NCBI GenBank assembly: GCA_036825755.1
Contig: DAISXR010000004.1
Coordinates: 1 to 64,000, forward strand
DNA from: JAJFTV01 sp036825755
GTDB lineage: Bacteria; Chloroflexota; Anaerolineae; Anaerolineales; Anaerolineaceae
Length of the DNA stretch: 64,000 bases
Reading direction: 5' to 3'
Shown: in pieces, positions 48,518 through 57,461 of the stretch
How the letters are laid out: each line of letters starts with the position of its first letter
Position numbering within the stretch: position 1 is the stretch's first letter
The notes under the pieces: model-generated
The model's database searches: none
Told to the model about the DNA's origin: nothing
The model's input: the letters and a program-made list of their open reading frames with translations, nothing else
Position numbers and translations under genes: made by a program

Positions 48518-50938
48518 TTGAAAGAAAATATTAAACGTGTGGCAGTCATAGGTGCCGGCACCATGGGGGCGGCTATCGCCGCACACGTGGCAAACGCCGG
48601 TATCGACGTCTATTTGCTGGATGTTGCTCCAAAAGAACTGACACCAGATGAGGCAGCCAGGGGTCTACCACTGGATCATCCTCTAGTACGCAATCGCATT
48701 GTCACCCAGGGTTGGGAACGTTGTTCAAAAGCCCGACCTGCTAATCTTTTCTGCCAGGATCTTGCCAGGCGGGTGACTTTGGGAAACCTGGAAGATAACC
48801 TGACCTGGTTGTCTGAAGCCGACTGGATCGTGGAGGCTATTGTTGAGCGTCTGGATGTAAAACAGCAACTGATGGCGCAGATCGATCTCCTTCGGAAGCC
48901 GGGCAGTATCGTCAGCACCAATACATCCGGCATCCCGATTGGAGCCATTGCGGAAGGCCGCTCCGACGATTTCAAGTCCCATTTTCTTGGCACCCATGCA
49001 TTTAATCCGCCGCGCTATATGAAACTCCTGGAACTCATCCCTCACGCCGGGACGGATCCCGCGGTTATCGACATGATGAAGTATTTTGGCACCCGTACAT
49101 TGGGTAAAGGCGTGGTGGTATGTAAGGATACGCCGAATTTCATCGCAAACCGGGTGCTGGGGTTGCTGGGTGTATACACGATGAGTTATGCACTCGATCA
49201 TGGCTATTCAGTGGAAGAGGTGGATGCTCTCACCGGTCCAGCAGTGGGATATCCGAAAACAGCTACTTTCCGTCTGTACGACCTGGTGGGTATTGATGTG
49301 CTGGAGTTGGTCACGAAAAATTTATACGCAGCGATCCCCCACGATCCCTATCGTGAAGTACTTAATCACACGAAAAGCCTTGCTTTGATGGAGGCAACGA
49401 TCGCTCGCAACTGGCTTGGCAATAAAACCCGCCAGGGATTTTATAAACAGGTGGAGACACCCGAAGGACGACAGTTTTGGGTTCTGGATGCGGAAACGAT
49501 GGAGTACCGGGCGCCGGTTAAGGTAACCTTTGAGTCGATGGAAGAGGCAGGCGGATCCGAGCTGGGTAAACGTCTCCGGCAACTATGCGCCGGGAACGAC
49601 CGCGCGGCGGAGTTTATTTGGGCAACACGCTCTTTCGGTTTGAACTATGCCGCGAGCATCATACCGGAGGTCGCCGATGACCTGATTTCCATCGACAATG
49701 CCTGCAAGTGGGGTTTTGGTCATCAGATGGGTCCATTCGAAACCTGGGATGCCTTGGGAGTTGCCGAATCTGTGGCGAGAATGGAAGCAGAAGGGAAAAG
49801 TGTGACACCCTGGGTGAAAGAGATGCTGGCCCACGGCTTTACGACCTTTTACACCCACCTCAATGGCCGGCTGCACTGTTACAGCCCCATCAGTAAGCGT
49901 TACGAACCTGTCGGCGCCGATCCCTGGGCAATCGTGATCGAAGATCTCAAAAAAGAGGAAAAACGAGAGCTCAAAGCCAATGCCAGCGCCAGCCTGCTGG
50001 ATATGGGCGACGGCGTCCTCTGTCTGGAGTTCCACTCGAAGGCAAATTCACTCAACAGCCAGATATTTGAGATGCTAAGCATCACTGCTGAAGAGATGGA
50101 GAAGGATTGGGTTGGTTTGATCATTGGCAACCAGGGGAAGAATTTTTGTGCCGGTGCTGACTTGACCTTGTTTCTCGACATTATCGAGCGCCAGGCCTGG
50201 GATGAGATGGAGTTCCTGATCCGCAGCATGCAGACAGTCCTGCTTGGTTTTCGTTACGGCTGCAAACCGGTTGTCAGCGCTCCGTTTGGAATGGTACTGG
50301 GGGGCGGAGCAGAGGTAATGATGGGCTCATCAGCCATCTGCGCTGCAAGCGAGGCATATATTGGTCAGGTAGAGGCCGGTGTAGGGGTCATTCCCGCTTT
50401 GGGCGGCTGTACCGAACTGGTTCGCCGTGTCATTGCTCCGGTTAAAAAAGGAAATCCAAATGCCGACTTGACCCCATATTTGCAGAGAGTATTCGAAATG
50501 ATCGCCATGGGTAAGGTGAGCAGTAACGCCATGGAAGCCATGCAATGGGGATTTCTTATGCCATCTGACCGGGTGGTGATGAATGCCGATCACCTGCTGT
50601 CTGATGCCAAACGAATGGTATTAGGGCTGGCGGCGAATGACTATCATCCACCATCTCGAAATAATGATGTCTGGGTGCTCGGAAATGCGGGGCTGGCAAC
50701 CCTCAAACTGGTTATCTGGAGTTATAAAGCGGCCGGTTACCTTTCGGATCATGATGTGCTGGTATCTGAAAAAATCGCCAATGTCGTCTCCGGTGGAGCG
50801 TTGACCCGACCACAATGGGTTAACCCTGAATACCTCCTTGATCTTGAGCGTGAAAATTTCCTTTCTGTGTTTTCTGAACCCAAAACGCTTGAACGGATCA
50901 AATACATGTATCAAATGAAAAAAGTTCTGAGAAACTGA
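48518..50938 (+). CDS. FadN-type 3-hydroxyacyl-CoA dehydrogenase/enoyl-CoA hydratase fusion
   Basis: A bifunctional beta-oxidation enzyme of 806 residues. The N-terminal NAD domain starts VAVIGAGTMGAAIA (about 8-21), followed by the 3HCDH C-terminal domain (NRVLGLLGVYTMSYALDHG) and a second partial 3HCDH region. The crotonase domain at the C-terminus (about 500-760) has GKNFCAGADLTLFL. The domain order (dehydrogenase first, hydratase last) is that of B. subtilis FadN, opposite to E. coli FadB. Translation starts at TTG with GGGAG 10 bases upstream. The thiolase follows, as FadA follows FadN in Bacillus. Confidence 0.9.
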   Translation: MKENIKRVAVIGAGTMGAAIAAHVANAGIDVYLLDVAPKELTPDEAARGLPLDHPLVRNRIVTQGWERCSKARPANLFCQDLARRVTLGNLEDNLTWLSEADWIVEAIVERLDVKQQLMAQIDLLRKPGSIVSTNTSGIPIGAIAEGRSDDFKSHFLGTHAFNPPRYMKLLELIPHAGTDPAVIDMMKYFGTRTLGKGVVVCKDTPNFIANRVLGLLGVYTMSYALDHGYSVEEVDALTGPAVGYPKTATFRLYDLVGIDVLELVTKNLYAAIPHDPYREVLNHTKSLALMEATIARNWLGNKTRQGFYKQVETPEGRQFWVLDAETMEYRAPVKVTFESMEEAGGSELGKRLRQLCAGNDRAAEFIWATRSFGLNYAASIIPEVADDLISIDNACKWGFGHQMGPFETWDALGVAESVARMEAEGKSVTPWVKEMLAHGFTTFYTHLNGRLHCYSPISKRYEPVGADPWAIVIEDLKKEEKRELKANASASLLDMGDGVLCLEFHSKANSLNSQIFEMLSITAEEMEKDWVGLIIGNQGKNFCAGADLTLFLDIIERQAWDEMEFLIRSMQTVLLGFRYGCKPVVSAPFGMVLGGGAEVMMGSSAICAASEAYIGQVEAGVGVIPALGGCTELVRRVIAPVKKGNPNADLTPYLQRVFEMIAMGKVSSNAMEAMQWGFLMPSDRVVMNADHLLSDAKRMVLGLAANDYHPPSRNNDVWVLGNAGLATLKLVIWSYKAAGYLSDHDVLVSEKIANVVSGGALTRPQWVNPEYLLDLERENFLSVFSEPKTLERIKYMYQMKKVLRN

Positions 50939-50948
50939 GGATAAAGCC

Positions 50949-52127
50949 ATGAAAGAAGCAGTGATCGTTTCCGCAGTTCGTACGGCGGTCGGCAAAGCGC
51001 AGAAGGGTACTCTGGTAGATGTACGCCCGGATGAGATGGCTGCTGTTGTGCTGAAAGAAGTATTGCAGCGAGTTCCGGAGGTATCACCCGAAGAAATTGA
51101 AGATGTGATCCTGGGTTGTGCTATACCCGAAGGCGAGCAGGGTATGAACCTTGCTCGTATCGCTTCCCTGCGTACAGGGCTTCCCTGCACAACCCCTGCA
51201 CACACAGTGAACCGGTTTTGTTCCTCCGGTCTGCAAACAATTGCTCACGCCGCTCAGCAAATCATGGCCGGGATGGGTACTTGTGTCATCGCAGGCGGCG
51301 TCGAATCGATGAGCATGTTGCCGATGGCCAGCCTTAAAATCTCACCCAACCCATGGCTGATAGAACATCATCCCGAGGTCTACGCCGGTATGGGGCAAAC
51401 TGCTGAAAATGTAGCCCAAAAGTATGGCATCACCCGCCAGGACCAGGATGCTTTTGCCTACAACAGTCATCGCAAAGCGATTGCTGCTCAAGATGCAGGT
51501 CGTTTTACAGGCGAGATCGCACCGATTCTGGTGGAGCAAACCATGCTGGAAAACGGTAAACCATCCAACAGAGTAACGATTTTTAAGGAAGACGAAGGTC
51601 CACGGCGTGACACATCGCTTGAAGCGCTGGCAAAACTCAAACCTGCTTTCGCCCTGAACGGCACGGTTACGGCTGGTAACTCGTCTCAGACCTCCGATGG
51701 CGCGGCCGCTGTGCTACTCATGGAACGTAAACGAGCTGAAGCCCTGGGTATCAAACCGCTGGCCCGGTTTGTGGGCTATGCGGTAGCCGGCGTCCCGCCG
51801 GAGATCATGGGAATCGGCCCGGTAGCAGCCATCCCTAAAGCGCTCGCCCTGACAGGTCTCTCCATCAAAGATATTGATTTAATAGAACTGAACGAGGCGT
51901 TCGCTTCTCAATCGCTCGCAGTCATCCGCGAACTGGGATTGAACGAGGAGATTGTCAACGTCAACGGGGGGGCCATTGCCCTGGGTCATCCTTTGGGTTG
52001 CACGGGGTCCAAGCTCACCACTCAGATCCTGTACGAAATGAGACGGCGCAACGTTCAGTATGGCATGGTGTCAATGTGTATTGGTGGAGGGATGGGCGCC
52101 GCGGGTATTTTTGAGAATCTGAACTGA
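50949..52127 (+). CDS. Acetyl-CoA acyltransferase (thiolase)
   Basis: A 392-residue thiolase that cleaves 3-oxoacyl-CoA to acetyl-CoA and a shortened acyl-CoA. The acyl-binding Cys is in NRFCSSGLQT (about 86-95), the His is in GGAIALGHPLGCTG (about 341-354), and the second Cys is in CIGGGMGAA (about 378-386). The spacing is normal. GAGG lies 9 bases before the ATG. It follows the FadN-type gene by 10 bases and precedes the threonine aldolase gene by 14. It is more like the degradative FadA than an acetoacetyl-CoA synthase. Confidence 0.92.
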   Translation: MKEAVIVSAVRTAVGKAQKGTLVDVRPDEMAAVVLKEVLQRVPEVSPEEIEDVILGCAIPEGEQGMNLARIASLRTGLPCTTPAHTVNRFCSSGLQTIAHAAQQIMAGMGTCVIAGGVESMSMLPMASLKISPNPWLIEHHPEVYAGMGQTAENVAQKYGITRQDQDAFAYNSHRKAIAAQDAGRFTGEIAPILVEQTMLENGKPSNRVTIFKEDEGPRRDTSLEALAKLKPAFALNGTVTAGNSSQTSDGAAAVLLMERKRAEALGIKPLARFVGYAVAGVPPEIMGIGPVAAIPKALALTGLSIKDIDLIELNEAFASQSLAVIRELGLNEEIVNVNGGAIALGHPLGCTGSKLTTQILYEMRRRNVQYGMVSMCIGGGMGAAGIFENLN

Positions 52128-52141
52128 ACCCGGGTGAAAAC

Positions 52142-53206
52142 ATGATTGATTTACGCAGCGATACGCTTACTCTCCCATCCCATGCCATGCGAAAAGCCAT
52201 GTACACTGCAGAGCTGGGTGATGACGGTTATGGTGAAGACCCCACTGTTAATCAACTCGAGTCGACCGCGGCTGAAATCACCGGTAAAGAGGCTGGACTT
52301 TTCTTTATCAGCGGAACACAAGCCAATCTGGCGGCGTTGCTGGCTCACTGCCAGCGTGGAGATGAAATTATTGTTGGGGACCTTTCGCACATATTTGTTC
52401 TTGAGGCAGGCGGATCAGCTGCTTTAGGGGGTATCCATCCCTGCGCGGTTCACAATCAAAAGGATGGGACGCTGCGTGTCGAGGATATCGAAGAGGCCGT
52501 GCGACCCAATGATAGACATTTTGCAAAAACGCGTTTGATCTGTCTTGAAAACACTCATATGATGTGCGGCGGCAGTGTGCTCTCACCGGACTATACTAAC
52601 CAGGTGGCAGACCTGGCCCGCCGCCATCACCTTACTCTTCATTTAGATGGTGCACGAATCTTTAACGCAGCCGTCGTGTTGAGGGTGGAAGTCAAAGAGC
52701 TGACCTGCGCCGTCGATTCGGTGATGTTCTCACTCACGAAGGGACTCGGTGCGCCAATGGGTGCCCTTTTATGCGGCAGCCGTAATCTAATCGATCAGGC
52801 GCGTCAATTGCGCCAGATGTTGGGGGGAGGGACGCACCAGTCGGGCATCGCGGCGGCTGCCGGCCTCAAAGGGTTGAGAGGTTATTCAGAACAACTCCGG
52901 CGTGATCATATCAACGCGAGGTACCTTGCCGAGATAATTGCCGGTATTTCTGATTTTGAACTGGATTTAGGAACAATTCAAAGCAACATTGTGATGTGGA
53001 AGCTAAAACCGGGGCGGTACACTCCCGAGGAATTAGTATCCATTCTTGAAGCCAAAGGCGTCAAAATCATGCATCTTGGCGGACGGTTATTGCGGGCGGT
53101 AACCCATAATGGCATCGATACTGCAGCCATCAAGAAGGCAGCAGATATGATTTTGGAAACGTTACGCGATAAGCAACCGTTCCCCGTTAAGGACCTATCA
53201 TGCTGA
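52142..53206 (+). CDS. Threonine aldolase family (low-specificity beta-hydroxy-amino acid aldolase)
   Basis: A PLP enzyme of 354 residues that splits L-threonine or other beta-hydroxy-alpha-amino acids into glycine and an aldehyde. It shows IDLRSDTLTLP (about 2-12), YGEDPTVNQLE, HLDGARIFNAA (about 172-182) and the PLP lysine in SLTKGLGAPMGALLCG (about 198-213). The low-specificity class accepts long or aromatic side chains. The gene lies between the thiolase and the dppB-like permease, whose start it overlaps by 7 bases. In this operon it gives a second route, beside SDR plus KBL, for the same type of substrate. Confidence 0.92.
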   Translation: MIDLRSDTLTLPSHAMRKAMYTAELGDDGYGEDPTVNQLESTAAEITGKEAGLFFISGTQANLAALLAHCQRGDEIIVGDLSHIFVLEAGGSAALGGIHPCAVHNQKDGTLRVEDIEEAVRPNDRHFAKTRLICLENTHMMCGGSVLSPDYTNQVADLARRHHLTLHLDGARIFNAAVVLRVEVKELTCAVDSVMFSLTKGLGAPMGALLCGSRNLIDQARQLRQMLGGGTHQSGIAAAAGLKGLRGYSEQLRRDHINARYLAEIIAGISDFELDLGTIQSNIVMWKLKPGRYTPEELVSILEAKGVKIMHLGGRLLRAVTHNGIDTAAIKKAADMILETLRDKQPFPVKDLSC

Positions 53207-54120
53207 TCTACACGTTGCGCAGACTGCTGATGCTTATCCCGGTACTGCTGGGTGTGACCCTGCTCACCTTTGCGATTATCCAGGTAACACCCGGCGATCC
53301 GGTGAAAATGATGTTGGGAACACATGCAACTCCGGAACGGATTGCAGAATTCAGGGAAGAATTTGGTTTGAACGATCCGCTCTTTGTGCAATATGGGCGT
53401 TACGTATGGAACGCAATCCATGGTGATCTGGGTAAATCGTTTCGTGGGCAGACACCGGTCATGCGTGAGATCCTGGTCCGCTTTCCCAGCACACTTGAGT
53501 TGACACTGGCATCGCTGGTATTAGCGATACCGGGTGGGATCATTTTTGGTATTATCGCCGCCGTTTCAAAGCAGAAATGGATCGACAATCTCAGCATGAC
53601 GGTCGCACTGATAGGTCTCTCCATACCCAATTTCTGGCTGGGTATCATTTTGATCATCATTTTCGGTATCAACCTGGGATGGGTATCTGCCACAGGCGGG
53701 GAGGGGTTAGAGAATCTGATCCTCCCCGCTTTTACCCTGGCGTTGTCACCGGCTGCCGTGCTTGCGCGATTGACTCGCTCGAGCATCCTGGAGATCATCC
53801 GGGAGGATTATATCCGTACAGCCCGTTCCAAGGGATTAAGTTGGCGTGCGGTCACAGGGGTGCATATCTTACGAAATGCCCTGATCCCGGTTGTGACTGT
53901 GATTGGTCTGGAGTTTGCGGCGCTCTTAGGAGGGACCGTCTTCATCGAAAATGTCTTTACTCGCCCGGGGATTGGGCGTTTTGCCGTAAACGCGATTTCC
54001 GCCCGCGATTACCCGCAGATCCAGGGAGTGGTTTTATTTGCTGCCGTGATCTACGTGATGGTCAATCTGGCGGTCGACCTGATTTACGGCCTACTGGATC
54101 CTCGTATTCGCTATGATTGA
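53200..54120 (+). CDS. dppB: Dipeptide ABC transporter permease (DppB type)
   Basis: A 306-residue permease with six helices. It starts LIYTLRRLLMLIPVLLGVTL, has TPGDPVKMML and DLGKSFRGQTPV, and the EAA loop YIRTARSKGLSWRAVTGVHI. The family is firm; peptide versus nickel or other substrate is not determined by the permease. It overlaps the threonine aldolase gene by 7 bases, which ties the transporter to the enzyme genes in one transcript. A 202-base gap separates it from dppC. Confidence 0.9.
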   Translation: MLIYTLRRLLMLIPVLLGVTLLTFAIIQVTPGDPVKMMLGTHATPERIAEFREEFGLNDPLFVQYGRYVWNAIHGDLGKSFRGQTPVMREILVRFPSTLELTLASLVLAIPGGIIFGIIAAVSKQKWIDNLSMTVALIGLSIPNFWLGIILIIIFGINLGWVSATGGEGLENLILPAFTLALSPAAVLARLTRSSILEIIREDYIRTARSKGLSWRAVTGVHILRNALIPVVTVIGLEFAALLGGTVFIENVFTRPGIGRFAVNAISARDYPQIQGVVLFAAVIYVMVNLAVDLIYGLLDPRIRYD

Positions 54121-54322
54121 GCAGGGCTTATAGATAATATTAAACCTATGGTTCAGGGAATACGAAGTCTCGTGAGACCTTTCGAGAAGAAATTTGATCC
54201 GAAACAAGATTTTGAGGATGGCTGTCAATCCTGATACTGGGATGACATCACAAGTGAATAAAAAAAATCCGTGCTGGCAATTATTTCTCAGACCGCGATT
54301 TAAAAATTGAAAGCAAGGTGAG
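54121..54322. other. Spacer between dppB and dppC
   Basis: This 202-base stretch holds no gene. GTCTCGTGAGAC (about 54167-54178) is a perfect short palindrome, and an A/T-rich run (about 54257-54268) precedes dppC. It may carry an internal promoter or an RNA structure, but no clean -35/-10 pair is visible. Confidence 0.4.
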
Positions 54323-55225
54323 ATGGAAACCGAATACACGTCAAAACAAGCGAACCGGCGAACCACCCTGCGGACTACAAAAAGTGAAAACCTATGGCGT
54401 ACTGCCTGGCGGACCCTGCGCAAAAATACAGGCGGGATGGTCGGGTTGACGGGTTTTGTTCTCTTGCTATTAGTGATCTCTCTGGCTACCCTGATCGCTC
54501 CAGCAGACCCGACCGAGATGGATTTTGAAAGCCTGTTGGCTCCTCCCGGTCCAGAGCACCTTTTCGGCACCGATGACCTTGGACGAGATATTCTCAGCAG
54601 GGTGTTGTGGGGTGGTCAGGAATCAATGCGAGTTTCGCTGCTTGCCCTGTTCGTCGCAGCGATCGGCGGGATTGTGCTGGGATTGATCTCCGGTTATTTT
54701 GGGGGTTGGGTTGACAGCCTGATTATGCGGGTGATGGATGTGCTGCTGGCCTTTCCAACAATTCTGCTGGTATTGAGCATCGTGGCGGCACTGGGTCCCA
54801 ATTTGGGCACAGTGTTGATTGCGCTGGGGTTATCTGCCATTCCATCGGTATCTCGTTTTGTACGCGGTACCGTGCTGGCAACCAAAAACAGCGAATACGT
54901 CACCGCCGCCCGGGTACTCGGAGCCACCCATGGTTACATCATGTTCACCCAGATACTGCCCAACACCATGGCACCTCTGATCATTTACAGTACGCTGGGA
55001 TTGGGCAACTGTATCATGGCGACTGCCGGATTGAGCTATATCGGATTAGGTGCTCAACCACCTTCACCTGAGTGGGGTGCTATGTTGAGTTACGGTCGTG
55101 ACTACCTGCGGGAAGCCTGGTGGATGTCGGTCTATCCAGGTATGGCAATTTTCCTGGCAGTGCTGTTTATCAACCTGCTGGGTGATGGTCTGCGTGATGC
55201 GCTGGATCCCAAAATGCGTGTGTGA
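54323..55225 (+). CDS. dppC: Dipeptide ABC transporter permease (DppC type)
   Basis: A 300-residue permease with a 40-residue N-terminal cytoplasmic tail and six helices. Typical segments are LFGTDDLGRDILSRVLWGG (about 74-92) and the EAA loop YVTAARVLGATHGYIMFTQI. AAGGTG is very close to the ATG (2 bases after the AG), a rather tight spacing. It pairs with DppB upstream. The dppD gene begins 1 base after its stop. Confidence 0.9.
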   Translation: METEYTSKQANRRTTLRTTKSENLWRTAWRTLRKNTGGMVGLTGFVLLLLVISLATLIAPADPTEMDFESLLAPPGPEHLFGTDDLGRDILSRVLWGGQESMRVSLLALFVAAIGGIVLGLISGYFGGWVDSLIMRVMDVLLAFPTILLVLSIVAALGPNLGTVLIALGLSAIPSVSRFVRGTVLATKNSEYVTAARVLGATHGYIMFTQILPNTMAPLIIYSTLGLGNCIMATAGLSYIGLGAQPPSPEWGAMLSYGRDYLREAWWMSVYPGMAIFLAVLFINLLGDGLRDALDPKMRV

Positions 55226-55226
55226 G

Positions 55227-56231
55227 ATGAACATGACCAATCTATTAGAAGTACATAACCTGACCACCCAATTTGCCACTCATGAAGGTGTGGTTTGTGC
55301 AGTCAATGGTATTTCCTTTTCCGTTCAAGCCGGAGAGGTGGTGGGGGTGGTGGGGGAGAGCGGCTGCGGCAAGAGCGTCAGCATGCTTTCATTACTGGGT
55401 CTAATCCCCCAACCACCTGGACGGGTAGTGGCGGGGGAGGCAATATTTGCAGGAAGGGATTTGCTTCAGCTTTCTGAAAGCGAATTGGAAAAGGTGCGTG
55501 GGGCTGAGATCGCCATGATCTTCCAGGATCCTATGTCATCACTCAATCCAACTCTGACGATCGGGTATCAAATTAGCGAAGCACTCAAACTTCACCAGGG
55601 AATGGATAACCGTCAGGCGACAAAGCGGGCGTCCGAATTGCTTTCTCTGGTGGGTCTCCCTCGGCCAAACGAGAGTTTACATTGTTACCCGCATCAATTC
55701 TCCGGGGGGATGCGCCAACGAGCCATGATCGCCATGGCGCTGTCGTGTACACCGCGGTTGTTGATTGCTGATGAACCGACCACGGCTTTGGATGTGACCG
55801 TGCAGGCCCAGATTGTGGAACTGGTCAAGCGTCTGCAGAAAGATTTCGAGATGACGGTCATCTGGATCAGTCACGATCTGGGAGTGGTAGCCAGGTTGGT
55901 GGAGCGGGTAATGGTAATGTACGCCGGTTATGTGATTGAGGATGCATTGGTGGACGATCTGTATACTGCTCCGCGCCACCCCTATACACTGGGTTTGCTG
56001 GGTTCCCTTCCGAAGCGGAATCAAAAAGCGGGATCAGCATTGTTTTCCATCCCTGGCCAACCGCCAAACCTGATCGGATTGCGGACAGGATGCCCGTTTG
56101 CGCCGCGCTGCGGCTATGCCAGCGCACGTTGCTGCCAGGAAAATGCCTGTCTGCAGACTATTGCTCCGGAGCACCGGGTGGCTTGCTGGGAAGTAGAAAA
56201 AACGGAAGGAGCCTGGGGTGGTTTCAGATAA
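55227..56231 (+). CDS. dppD: Dipeptide ABC transporter ATP-binding protein (DppD type)
   Basis: A 334-residue ATPase with Walker A GESGCGKSVSM (about 39-49), signature FSGGMRQRAMIAMALS and Walker B LLIADEPTTALD. The C-terminal Opp/Dpp domain has the Cys cluster GCPFAPRCGYASARCC (about 288-303), thought to hold an iron-sulfur centre in this subfamily. The ATG at 55227 is chosen (another is at 55233). The open frame continues upstream into dppC but that part is not coding. It overlaps dppF by 14 bases. Confidence 0.9.
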   Translation: MNMTNLLEVHNLTTQFATHEGVVCAVNGISFSVQAGEVVGVVGESGCGKSVSMLSLLGLIPQPPGRVVAGEAIFAGRDLLQLSESELEKVRGAEIAMIFQDPMSSLNPTLTIGYQISEALKLHQGMDNRQATKRASELLSLVGLPRPNESLHCYPHQFSGGMRQRAMIAMALSCTPRLLIADEPTTALDVTVQAQIVELVKRLQKDFEMTVIWISHDLGVVARLVERVMVMYAGYVIEDALVDDLYTAPRHPYTLGLLGSLPKRNQKAGSALFSIPGQPPNLIGLRTGCPFAPRCGYASARCCQENACLQTIAPEHRVACWEVEKTEGAWGGFR

Positions 56232-57207
56232 ACAAGTGTTGTTGCAGGTTTGTGGATTGAAGAAATACTTTCCTGTTACCTCCGGTGTGCTGCGCCGGAA
56301 AGTGGCAGATATCAAAGCGGTGGATGGGGTGACCTTCGACGTTTTGAGAGGCGAAACTCTGGGGTTGGTTGGCGAAAGCGGTTGTGGCAAGACCACAGTA
56401 GGACGTACCATCCTGCAACTGTACCCTGCCACCGCCGGATCGGTGCGGTTGGACGGTGTCGAGCTGGGTGCTCTGGGGAGCCGTGAACTGCGGCACATGC
56501 GCAGCCGCATGCAGATGATCTTCCAGGATCCTTATGCTTCACTCAACCCCCGTATGACTGTGGGGAGCATCGTGGCAGCGCCATTCAAAATCAACCACAT
56601 CGGAAATGATAAGGAGATCCAGGAACGGGTGGAGGAATTATTCCTGTTGGTTGGGATGGATCCGAGCTTTGTCAACCGTTACCCGCATGAATTCTCGGGT
56701 GGCCAGCGTCAGCGGGTGGGAATCGCCCGGGCATTGGCTCTCAATCCCGAGTTGATCATTTGCGATGAGCCAATTGCCGCCCTAGACGTATCCATTCAAT
56801 CCCAGGTGATCAATCTGTTGGGTGAGCTGCAAAGCAGATTCTACTTGAGTTATCTGTTCATCGCCCACGATTTGCGCATGGTCCGGCACATCAGTGAACG
56901 GGTAGCGGCAATGTACCTGGGTAAGATTGTTGAGCTGACAGACCGTGATTCTCTATATACCAATCCGTTACATCCCTACACACAGGCATTGCTGTCGGCA
57001 GTACCCAGCCCTGAACCCAGTTATGAGCGGCAGCGCAAATTAATCCTTCTGGAGGGGGACTTACCCAATCCCGCCAACCCGCCTACAGGCTGCAATTTCA
57101 ATACACGTTGCCCTCTTGCGATTGAGATTTGTCAAACAATGGAGCCGATTTATCAGGAAGTGGAGACGGGGCATTGGGTAGCCTGTCATCGGGTAGAAAT
57201 GGGTTGA
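56218..57207 (+). CDS. dppF: Dipeptide ABC transporter ATP-binding protein (DppF type)
   Basis: A 329-residue ATPase with Walker A GESGCGKTTVGR (about 53-64), signature FSGGQRQRVGIARALALNP and Walker B LIICDEPIAALD. The C-terminal Opp domain has PTGCNFNTRCPLA (about 289-301). Translation starts at GTG with AAGGAG about 7 bases upstream, inside dppD. It is the last gene of the operon that began with the binding protein at 41674. An assembly gap follows 137 bases later, so further genes could be missing. Confidence 0.9.
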   Translation: MVSDKQVLLQVCGLKKYFPVTSGVLRRKVADIKAVDGVTFDVLRGETLGLVGESGCGKTTVGRTILQLYPATAGSVRLDGVELGALGSRELRHMRSRMQMIFQDPYASLNPRMTVGSIVAAPFKINHIGNDKEIQERVEELFLLVGMDPSFVNRYPHEFSGGQRQRVGIARALALNPELIICDEPIAALDVSIQSQVINLLGELQSRFYLSYLFIAHDLRMVRHISERVAAMYLGKIVELTDRDSLYTNPLHPYTQALLSAVPSPEPSYERQRKLILLEGDLPNPANPPTGCNFNTRCPLAIEICQTMEPIYQEVETGHWVACHRVEMG

Positions 57208-57344
57208 TCAATTGTAGCTGAATGCTTTTATGTAATCACTTGACAGATCGTTTACCCAAACCAAGGGATAATAATTTGAGTAATTGCGTGTAGCTAATAT
57301 CTATTGTAAAAATAACCAGGTTCTTCTATCGATGTTTGTCAGGT

Positions 57345-57444
57345 NNNNNNNNNNNNNNNNNNNNNNNNNNNNNNNNNNNNNNNNNNNNNNNNNNNNNNNN
57401 NNNNNNNNNNNNNNNNNNNNNNNNNNNNNNNNNNNNNNNNNNNN
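57345..57444. other. Assembly gap of 100 N
   Basis: Exactly 100 undetermined bases, the conventional size for a gap of unknown length. The flanks (57208-57344 and 57445-57461) contain no recognisable gene. Genes on the two sides need not be true neighbours. Confidence 0.98.
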
Positions 57445-57461
57445 GCTCCTGGTGCAGAGAA

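Noticed and set aside
55098..55226. Long N-terminal extension of the DppD-type ATPase
   Set aside because: The open frame overlaps the last 128 bases of dppC out of frame. The family match begins at the ATG at 55227.
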